From the NCBI GenBank assembly GCA_039704465.1, contig JASFAU010000014.1, positions 868,001 through 932,000 on the forward strand: a DNA stretch of 64,000 nt, read 5' to 3'. The DNA comes from Plasmodiophora brassicae. Lineage: Eukaryota > Endomyxa > Phytomyxea > Plasmodiophorida > Plasmodiophoridae. Of this stretch, positions 56,729 through 64,000 are shown one piece after another (the first letter of the stretch is position 1; every line of letters begins with the position of its first letter). A program made the position numbers and the translations under genes. The notes beneath the pieces are model-generated. The model did not search any database and was not told the origin of the DNA. It was given only the letters and a program-made list of their open reading frames with translations.

Positions 56729-56893
56729 TCAACCTGACGGCACCTGGTCGGCAGGATCGTCGACCGCCTTGGTGACCTCTTTGCGCTGCCCGTCGTCGTC
56801 TTCGTCATCGATCTTGGCTCTCTTTCCGGCCAGGGAGTACGCGATGGCGAGCAGGACGCCGAACACCATCAGGAACCAGCGGAACGGACACAT
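56729..56893 (-). CDS. Small single-pass membrane protein, 54 aa
   Basis: ATG at 56893: MCPFRWFLMVFGVLLAIAYS forms one TM helix or signal anchor, followed by a charged tail (GKRAKIDDEDDDGQRKEVTK) and stop at 56729-56731. GC-rich codon use matches neighbouring genes. It is tail-to-tail with the DHHC gene, 92 bp between stops. The composition resembles small ER membrane subunits, but I cannot name one. Confidence 0.55.
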   Translation of the reverse strand: MCPFRWFLMVFGVLLAIAYSLAGKRAKIDDEDDDGQRKEVTKAVDDPADQVPSG

Positions 56894-57273
56894 TGGGCGT
56901 TAACGCTGCCGACTGTTTAGGCTCGTACCGCGTGATCCAAGATCGATCCAGCCGCATAGTGGCCGATGGTGCGTACCCGTGTCCTACGTATAGTAGGCGA
57001 CCTTGGTGCACTATATTCCCAAATCCCAGCACCGGTGGAGCAATGGCACTACTGTCTCGATGTTCGTGTGTCATCCGCCGCCCGAACTAACTACCAGCTG
57101 CCCCCGGAAAGCAGATTCGTCCTCGAATGCCTCGCCTGTTCTCTAACAAACACAGGTTGGAATGCATTATCCCGGACGAGCTGAATGACAAGGAATAATT
57201 AATAGTTCGTGTATGTACAATTAAGTTCGATACATTGGCTTGCTGAATATACCTACAGGTCGTACAGGACGTC
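56894..57273. other. Intergenic region
   Basis: Holds the upstream region of the 54-aa gene and the downstream region of the methyltransferase gene. No further gene is supported. Confidence 0.4.
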
Positions 57274-57996
57274 CTAGCCTGGAAGGACCACGCTGTTGGC
57301 CGACGATGACGATCGGCGAAACTGGACAACGCGAATAAGCGTCTGCGGATCCGACGTTATCGACTCGATAACGAATTGAGCGGATTGCATCGCGTCCACG
57401 AACGTTGATTCGGCGTCGGGATGTCGAACGCGATACGCGACGCAAACGGTCGTGGCGGGCCACCGAGCAAGGGCGCCAAGCGTTGCAAGCAGAGCGTCGT
57501 ACTGCGCCGGATCGTAGAGCAGATCGCTGCCGACGATGAAATCAAACGGGTCGCGATGCGTCTCGAGGTTGGCGGCACCCCATTTGAGGATTGCGGTGGC
57601 CACCTTGTCAGCGACGCTGTTCCTAGCTAGGTTGTGCTGAAGGTTCCCCAGGACGGTCTCGTCGCCGTCCGTCGCCGTGACCCTGGCGCCTCGCTGCGCG
57701 AGCTTGATGGATACCAGTCCGCACCCTGCACCGAGCTCCAGAATCGTCTTTCCAGCCACCGGCACCTCCGCCAGGTGCCGCGAGAGAACGGCGGCCGAGT
57801 CCCAGAGCACCGTCCCGGTACAGTTATCCCCGGACCCGATCAGGTCCTGTCGAAGGCGCACGCCATCGACGACTAGCTCCCGCAGCGCCTTGGTCGACAC
57901 GATCTCGCCATCCGCGCTGGACTCGCCCATACCTATCCTGCTCGGCCAGGCTCGCACGTTGCTGCCGCGGACCACGCATCGCGAACGTGGATACAT
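57274..57996 (-). CDS. METTL21-like (Methyltransf_16) protein lysine methyltransferase
   Basis: Single exon, up to 240 aa from the ATG at 57996; the second ATG at 57930 (MGESSADGEIVS) gives 218 aa and is equally possible. Seven-beta-strand SAM-binding fold: GTVLWDSAAVLSRHL, motif I TILELGAGCGLVSI, motif II VTATDGDE, then FDFIVGSDLLYDP, which corresponds to the DxxY-type motif of the METTL21 group. Such enzymes trimethylate lysines on translation factors or chaperones. Substrate unknown. Confidence 0.82.
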   Translation of the reverse strand: MYPRSRCVVRGSNVRAWPSRIGMGESSADGEIVSTKALRELVVDGVRLRQDLIGSGDNCTGTVLWDSAAVLSRHLAEVPVAGKTILELGAGCGLVSIKLAQRGARVTATDGDETVLGNLQHNLARNSVADKVATAILKWGAANLETHRDPFDFIVGSDLLYDPAQYDALLATLGALARWPATTVCVAYRVRHPDAESTFVDAMQSAQFVIESITSDPQTLIRVVQFRRSSSSANSVVLPG

Positions 57997-58230
57997 TAGG
58001 GCACATTGTCCTACATTGATGTGCCCATGACCGTACAGGTCCCCTGTCGGGTGACGTGCAACACCATGATCGTGAAACCGAGCCTGTATTAGCGTAACGG
58101 AAGGTCCGACGCCCGCGACCCTTGCGGCTGATTTGGCGGGTCGTCACTCGTCGCCTGCCTGCCCGCCAGTGCGTTCGCGCGACAGCATCGCAGGGGCCGG
58201 CTTGGTCAGTCGTGGCGCGCTGGGGACGTG

Positions 58231-59790
58231 ATGTCCAAGAAGTCGGCGCCCGTTGTGGAATTCAGCTCCAGCGAGGGCGACCAGAATGATGACGACTTCG
58301 AGGAGGACAGGAAGGTGTTGCAGCGGAAGGCGAAGCAGGGGAAGAAACGGGGGCGACAGGACGGCGACGGCGATGACGCGCAGACGTGCGTGTGTGGCGC
58401 GCAATGGCACTCCAGCGGCCTGCATCGCATCTGCTGCCTGAAGTGCGGGCATCTGTTCGGGAAATCGTGCATTCTGAAATGGGTGGCCAGCAACCACAAC
58501 TGCCCGATCTGCAAGAAACGCGCTGTCCCCGCTGACATCCGTCCCCTGTATGTTGTTGTTCTCTCCTCTCGTTCAGCCGCGCTGGTCAGGGCGGTCCTTA
58601 CTAGCAACGCCCGCGCAGGTACACGTCCAAGTTCGCCGTCCAGGACAACAGTGATCGGGAGGCGTTCAACGCGGCGATTGCGAAGGAAACCGCGCTTCGT
58701 CGCCAGGCAGACGCTGACCTTCAATGTGTTCGCGCCAGGTACGACCGCCTGCAGGCCCGGTTCAGGCATCTGCACGCCGTCCTGTCTCGTAACGCGACCG
58801 TATTCAAAGTCGCCGAAGCGGTTCCAGCGTGCAATGCGCGTTCGCTAACGTTCCATGACGCCAGCCGGTCCGTCCTGTTCACGACGGGTGGCGCGTTCCA
58901 CCGCGTCAGCCAGCTCGACAGCCAGCACTGCCGAAAGATTGACGCGGGCCATGCGGGGGACATTCGCAACCTGCAATGCTGCCCCGACCTGGGCAGCCTG
59001 AATGTCCTGTCTGCTGGCGTCGACAAACGGGTACGCGTGTCCAGCTTGCAATCCGAGTCGTCCATCCTCGGATACGAGGTCAACCAGGTAACCCATGCCA
59101 TCCCTGCACACCAGGTCCTCGTCGTTGACGTTGAGTCAGGCGGCCTGGTCGTGCGCGTGGGTCTCGACGTTTGTCATCGTTGCCGGCACGGCGTCGGGGT
59201 CGATGTACGTGTTCGATATCAGGAAGTCCCGGGACGTGCTGGCACAGATCCAGTGCAGGGTGCCCGCTGGCCTGCAATCTCTCTGCGTCCTGCCGTCTGG
59301 GGATGCGCCTGACGTGTCGCTGCTGTACGCGGGCCCTGGCCATGCAGGCGTCGTGTCTGTGGATGCCGGTTGGTCCAACCCGAATTGGCACGACTTCGAG
59401 TTTGACGCACGACGATGCTGCTCTGCGTCGTACGACGCGGCCGCCGATCGAATATCGCTCTCGATGAGGGGCGATGACGAAGTGGCGCATATCGTTGTGG
59501 ATCGCGGCTCGGGCGATGTCGTGCACTGCGTTGCCGACGGGTATACGACCAGCGCCATGCTCGGGCGATCGTCGATCTTCACGGATGAATCGCTGGGTTC
59601 GTGCCTGGTGGTGTCCGGTGACGAGACATCACGTTCGCCCTGGGTCTGGTCCGCCAGTACAGGTCTGACGATCGCCAAGCTTCCCAGCCACACCTCCCGC
59701 GTTCTCGACGTGGCGTATTCTCGTTCTGCGGCCATGCTGGCAACGCTCAGCGACGAGCAGTTGCTTCTGTTTAAACCAGCTCTTGGCTGA
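58231..59790 (+). CDS. RFWD3: RFWD3-like RING/WD40 E3 ubiquitin ligase
   Basis: ATG at 58231. An acidic/basic N terminus is followed by a RING finger (CVCGAQWHSSGLHRICCLKC, then GHLFGKSC ... NCPICKK), a coiled coil (EAFNAAIAKETALRRQADAD) and a C-terminal WD40-type region (AGDIRNLQCCPDLGSLNVLS; ASGSMYVFDIRKSRDV; SHTSRVLDVAYSR). A ~53-bp intron near 58555-58608 joins RPLY to QRPRRYTSKFAVQD, and a second lies near 59087-59140. Domain order and the RING-adjacent GHLFG match RFWD3, which ubiquitinates RPA and RAD51 at stalled forks. Confidence 0.85.
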
Positions 59791-59869
59791 TTACGGTCAG
59801 TTGCACAAGGTACATATATGAAGCGCCAGGAGCCGAGCGTGCACGGAAGGGCGTTGGAACACTCGACGT

Positions 59870-61237
59870 TCATTGAGGGTCTGGTAATTGTTCCGCAGAC
59901 GTCGATTCAGTGGTGGGCGATGGTGGCCGCAAACACATTTTCACAGGGCAGTGATCGGAGCCCATGAAGCTGGACCATTTATCAGCTCCTCTCGATTCGC
60001 AGTAGATGAGGCGGTCACGAAGGGCCTCCGATACGAGGATCAAGTCGATCCTCATCGACTTGTTCGCATACATGCCGGCGTCGTTTCCTCGCCATGTATG
60101 GCTCGGGTGCAGGGCATTGACGCCCACAGTCTGCAAACGTTTGCGTTAACCGCAACGATAGCGAACGGCCAAGTTTAACGCAGCTGTTTACCTGCCTGTA
60201 CCGGGGATGTGTTGCCACATAGGCATCGATGAGACGCCCGGCCGACATGATACGCCGCATCCGTTCTTGTTCGAGATCAGTGCAACCGGGCTACAGTTGA
60301 AACGAGTTGAAAACATCAGAACGCAGTGGGCGTATATGCTCGATTGAGTACCTGTTTCCTGGCTTTGAAGAAACCCATATGGCTCATGTCAAAATTCGAT
60401 GGAGCGCAGTTCAAGTCACCCATCCAAATGAGGTTCCGCCCGCTGTTCGCCATCTGAACTCCTCATCGGTCAGGAACGAGGCCGCCAACGAGCGACGCGG
60501 CGCGAGTTACTTGTCGGACGAATTCCATAACGCGGTAGTCCCAAAGTTCGCGTCTCCTCAGGTGCTCCTCGCTGAGTCCATTGTTGGGCGCGTAGCAAGA
60601 GAAGACGGTAAGGTCGCGAAACGTCCCGATGAAGATGCGACCTTCAGAATCGTGCGGCTCCCGCTCCTGTTCAAAGTTGAACATGATCCTATCCGGTCGA
60701 CATTCCCGTTTGATGAGCGTCAGCGTGCCACCCGTTCCTTTGTCGGCCAGGGACCTACGGGACACGCGTCACGTTCGACATTCGAATATTGCAACAACTA
60801 GAGCATGGAGCATACCAGTAGTGCAGGTAAGGGCCTTCCTCGACCAGTCGCTTAATCAGCGGTTGTACAGCATTCCGTTCTTTAGCCTTACCGATGGCAT
60901 ATCGCGATACGCACCCGCCTTGTTTCAAGGCGGGCAGCCGGGCCTGGAAACGCGACTCAGTGCATCGCACTGCTGGGCATAGGTCTCCAGTTGCGCCTAC
61001 CTCCTGAATAGACACCATATCAGGGTCTTCATCGAGTACGTACTGGATGATCGACTCCAGTTGCTGTCTGGAAGCGCGTGCAAACAGCGAATTGCAATTA
61101 TACGTAATGAACGACAGCGGATCGCGAACCGGGCCCACGTCATCGTCCGCCTTCGGCTTCTTCGCGGGCGGCGGCACGGCGACGACGCCGGCGGCGACCT
61201 GTTTCGGGCTGGGCACGACCTGGAAGAATCGCTTCAT
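59870..61237 (-). CDS. AP endonuclease, ExoIII/APEX family
   Basis: ATG at 61237 (MKRFFQVVPSPKQVAAGVVA), then a basic linker and the EEP-nuclease core: FITYNCNSLFAR, DPDMVSIQEV (metal-binding Glu), GTLTLIKRECRPD, GRIFIGTFRDLTVFSCYAPN, MSAGRLIDAYVATHPRY, HTWRGNDAG, MRIDLILVSEALRD and the C-terminal catalytic GSDHCPV. Exons are joined by short introns near 60770-60830, 60390-60470 and 60140-60190, whose exact ends I did not fix. The enzyme cuts DNA 5' of abasic sites in base-excision repair. Confidence 0.86.
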
Positions 61238-61453
61238 TGTGCGGAGCGCCGACACCGACCCGCACCCGAGCACCATCCAACGCCTTCCGCCAGCTGTTCT
61301 GCGACCTGCACCTATTTAGGTGTGCGCCTACAACAAGGCCCCGCCAACACGAACGTGTCGCTAGTCGCTACATTGCCAAGATCGACACGAAGAGGCTACC
61401 ACGTGGCGAGTGGACGAGTCTTGTTGCTCATCGACTGTCGTGTCGAGCGTGTT

Positions 61454-62150
61454 TTATTTCTTAGCGAACGAGATTGTCAGCGGGTTCACAGGGGTGAACT
61501 TGAACCCTTGCAGAGCCTCCATCGCCTGCCCGCTGGCGAACTCGTCCTCGAACTCGACGAATGCGATGCCGGGTTTCTGCGGGATTAGGCGCACCTCGCG
61601 ATACCCGCGGTACTGTTCGAACAGGGCGGCGACGGCGCCCTCGGTGACGGTTGTGGGCAGGTTCTGCACAAACAGGATCGGGTTGGGTGGTTGCTTCAGG
61701 TCGGCGCCTGTGATGAGACGCGGAGTGCCATCAGCGGATTCTTCTCTCTCCCTTTCGGATGGGCCGACAGTGTGAGGCTTGCGGTTCTGAGGCACGAAGG
61801 TCCCATCGCGTTTCGCAATGTAGTCCGATTTGGTCTTGGCGAAATTCGCGCGGATTGGCTTGCCGAACAATTCAAAGTTCTGCAGGTCGCGGTGCGCCTT
61901 GATTGCAGAATTGATTTCGTCGAAGAGGACGAACGCCTGGCCGCGCATCCTGGGCGTCTTCAGCGCCACGATATCAATAACGGATCCGAACTGGCCACAC
62001 AACTCATACAGCGCCTTCTTCAGCTCTGCACGCCCGTCAGTAGCAGAACGATGACGGGCAGGCGTAGACGAACGGCGGCGTACCCTTCTTCGAAATCTTC
62101 TCATTGAGGTTGTTCAGGTAGAGTGTGTGCCCGGGCTGGATCACCGACAT
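61454..62150 (-). CDS. U1A/U2B'' (SNF) spliceosomal snRNP protein, two RRMs
   Basis: Exon 1 62084-62150 and exon 2 61454-62025 (intron 58 bp) join in frame to give 212 aa. RRM1: HTLYLNNLNEKISKKELKKA with RNP1 RGQAFVLF, then FELFGKPIRANFAKTKSDYI and AKRDGTFVP, a signature of the U1A/U2B'' family. RRM2: NPILFVQNLPTTVTEGAVAA with RNP1-like GIAFVEF. As in plants and flies, one protein could serve both U1 and U2 snRNPs; the sequence does not decide between them. Confidence 0.94.
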
Positions 62151-63187
62151 GACCGCGGGCCGACGATCCCAGTCTGCCGTCAAGTCCGTGGCGCACAACA
62201 ACCGGCCTGCTGCACTGCCTGCTGCTACTAGACCTGCCGCAGCAGGAGGACCTCGGCAACAATACTGATGACTCGGACATGCCTGCCTCTGTAGACGACC
62301 TATGCCATGTCTATAGGCAGCACCCGCGATAATTAACCAATGGGCAGCGAACTTCTATTGTATTAAGAACGGCAGTCCAACAGCGCATGTACCGTGTCCC
62401 ACGAGGTGACGAACGTTCTCAGATACTATCTAGCTCAAGAGTGCCTCCATGGGCAGTCAGGTCTCTTTGAAGTATAATCATCGAACATTGACCATCGGGA
62501 CACAGTGTCATCGACAGCAGTTGCACACAGGCGTATTGTTCTCTGGGCTATCGGGCGAGAGCGGTGCGTCCTCGCCGCGACCCGCCCGATGCCCCGGGAC
62601 CGACGTGTGCGAAGCAGTTGTGGACAGGACAGGAGGCCGTCTGACGCTGTGACACGAATGCCGTACGGCGTCATCTGAGGTCCGCGGAGTTGTTCGCCAG
62701 CGTGCCTCCGTACGGCATGCCGTGTAATTTGTCACACAGCGCCGTTCGCGGAATAGCACAATGCCCAGCCTCTTCTCTACAGTTTACACTTTACATGGTG
62801 GACACGAACCGTCGTGGAATTATGCCTGGGCGCCGAGAGCGACTGCAGACCGGCACCCGGTCCGCGCATCGCACTTGGGATGCGACCGCGATCCCGTGTC
62901 GGGCAGGCGCTCGTAACGTAAGCTGAAGTCGCCGAGTCTGTTTCGCAGTGGGCAGCAAAAATGGCGCGAAAATTCGGCTTGGGGACGCAACCCACTCCGG
63001 TACGGCACAAGTGACCTCACGCAATCTGTGTTGGCCGTGGGGTTGGTCGGTCGATCGTCACCCGTTCATTCTGTTTGCGGGCGCCAGCGCTCTACAACCC
63101 GGTTGCAACGCCGTCCGACTACGCTCCTAAGGTCGGTACGATGCCGGCGTATGCTGCTGCCATGTCGTCTGATTGCCGGTGGGTCAG
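62151..63187. other. 1.0 kb gap upstream of the HMG-box gene
   Basis: No coding frame on either strand shows family pattern or sustained codon bias. Holds promoters of two divergent genes (U1A/U2B'' and the HMG-box gene). Confidence 0.5.
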
Positions 63188-63475
63188 ATGGTGAAGGGCG
63201 CGGCAAAGACGAAATCGCCAACCAAGAAGGCCGCCAAGGGTGCCGGCAAGAAGGAGAAGCCCGCCGTGAAGCGCGGCCTCAGCGCGTACATGTTCTTCGT
63301 ACAGGCGAACCGTGTCAAGATCAAGGAGGACAACCCGGACGCCACGTTCGGAGAGCTGGGCAAAATCCTCGGCCAGAAGTGGAAGGAGCTGGACGAGAAG
63401 GAGAAGGCGCCGTACGAGAAGCTGGCGGCCGCCGACAAGGCCCGATACGAGAAGGACAAGAAGGCCGCGTCCTAA
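63188..63475 (+). CDS. HMG-box chromatin protein, NHP6/HMGB type
   Basis: 95 aa from the ATG at 63188 (MVKGAAKTKSPTKKAAKGAG). A Lys-rich N-terminal arm leads to a single HMG box: KRGLSAYMFFVQANRVKIKE, then DNPDATFGELGKILGQKWKE and APYEKLAAADKARYEKDKKA. Size and layout match yeast Nhp6, which bends DNA and helps FACT at nucleosomes. Single exon. Confidence 0.94.
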   Translation: MVKGAAKTKSPTKKAAKGAGKKEKPAVKRGLSAYMFFVQANRVKIKEDNPDATFGELGKILGQKWKELDEKEKAPYEKLAAADKARYEKDKKAAS

Positions 63476-63720
63476 ACGTCCTGTCCACTTCCCGGTTTGA
63501 CAACTGCGAAGGCTGTTCACTGTAATAAACCAGACACAGCGAGGCATGTCCTCATTCGAATCGCGATCGTGACCCATAGCGCCGGTATGCACGTGATCGA
63601 ACAGGCGGCAGCAGTTCTTTGATGCAACGGTGAACCGGGAGGCGGGTGGCCACATCAAATCGACACCATATTTGTGGCAGGCAGGCCACGAAGTTGCGTT
63701 GAGGTCGGCAGGTCGCGCCC
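63476..63720. other. Spacer after the HMG-box gene
   Basis: Contains AATAAA-like TAATAAAC at about 63523-63530, a plausible polyadenylation signal for the HMG-box mRNA. No gene recognised. Confidence 0.4.
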
Positions 63721-64000
63721 ATGCAGCAGCAGCAGAGCCCGAGTGGCCGGGTCCCGCTGAAGGCCGGCAGGCCGCTGGACGAATGGCGGCGACGGCTGCG
63801 GGCGTCGTGTGCGACTCGAAGCCGGGCGGATCGCGCCCGGTTCCTGCGCGGCCTGCGCTCACATCCGCCGGACGGGTCGCTGTCCGCCGCCGAAATCGAC
63901 CAGCTGATCGCGTCGCTCGAGTTCGAATTCAGCCAGGACGTCGCCGATCAGATCCATCTGGCTGCGTACGAATCGTCCCTGCCTGAAATCGTTCGTTGCC
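63721..64000 (+). CDS. Partial gene, possible RPA-interacting protein (RPAIN) homologue
   Basis: Open from the ATG at 63721 to the window edge: MQQQQSPSGRVPLKAG, then RPLDEWRRRLRASCATRSRA and an acidic helical part (IDQLIASLEFEFSQDVADQI, then AAYESSLPEIVRC). A basic N-terminal LK...W...R.R helix followed by an acidic YE..L..I..C segment is the arrangement of RPA-interacting proteins, whose C-terminal zinc finger would start at the last Cys. Only 93 residues are visible, so the call is tentative. Confidence 0.5.
   Translation, partial: MQQQQSPSGRVPLKAGRPLDEWRRRLRASCATRSRADRARFLRGLRSHPPDGSLSAAEIDQLIASLEFEFSQDVADQIHLAAYESSLPEIVRC

Noticed and set aside
59136..59873. 245-aa minus-strand frame opposite RFWD3
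   Set aside because: Shadow of the WD40-like exon; no conserved motif.
63630..63986. 118-aa plus-strand Arg/Ala-rich frame at the right edge
   Set aside because: The overlapping frame from 63721 has a better amino-acid pattern (helical, acidic C-terminal part) and continues open to the window edge.

Overview
This window is eukaryotic nuclear DNA. Genes lie close together on both strands, are GC-rich, and are split by many short GT-AG introns (about 46-65 bp). Recognisable genes include SMC4, DHX8/PRP22, VPS8, a G-protein gamma subunit, MOCS1A/MoaA, MOCS1B/MoaC, a DHHC palmitoyltransferase, RFWD3, an AP endonuclease, U1A/U2B'' and an HMGB/NHP6 protein. The compact intron-bearing layout, the GC bias and the many secreted or membrane proteins suggest a compact protist. 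My best guess is a plasmodiophorid such as Plasmodiophora. That is a guess from style, not a database result.

Layout. (1) 1-5.6 kb: three minus-strand genes for ubiquitin-ligase-like proteins with signal peptides and UIM-like repeats; two are complete RBR ligases. (2) 6-25.3 kb: dense housekeeping block (SMC4, HVA22/REEP, DHX8, VPS8, G-gamma, an ankyrin protein with a myristoylation signal, an unknown acidic protein, a Dpy-30-like protein, a four-TM protein, MOCS1A). (3) 25.4-54.5 kb: a repeat-rich, AT-richer compartment with a lineage-specific family I call PA-7TM: signal peptide, PA-like luminal domain, seven membrane segments. I count five intact genes and at least seven broken or truncated copies, mixed with transposons (a pogo-like DDE element with clear inverted repeats, a TNP2/DUF4218-type transposase gene), a U-box gene, a perfect 546-bp tandem duplication and a 67-bp-arm inverted repeat. 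MOCS1B lies just inside, so one PA-7TM gene separates the two molybdopterin-synthesis genes. (4) 54.8-55.6 kb: a short hAT element with an 8-bp target-site duplication. (5) 55.7-64 kb: a second housekeeping block (DHHC, a 54-aa membrane protein, METTL21-like methyltransferase, RFWD3, AP endonuclease, U1A/U2B'', HMG box, and a partial gene at the edge).

How the parts relate. MOCS1A and MOCS1B together make cyclic pyranopterin monophosphate. RFWD3 and the AP endonuclease act in DNA repair; DHX8 and U1A/U2B'' act in splicing. The most novel content is the PA-7TM family, which has receptor-like topology, and the cluster of ubiquitin ligases that carry signal peptides and could act outside the cell or in a host.
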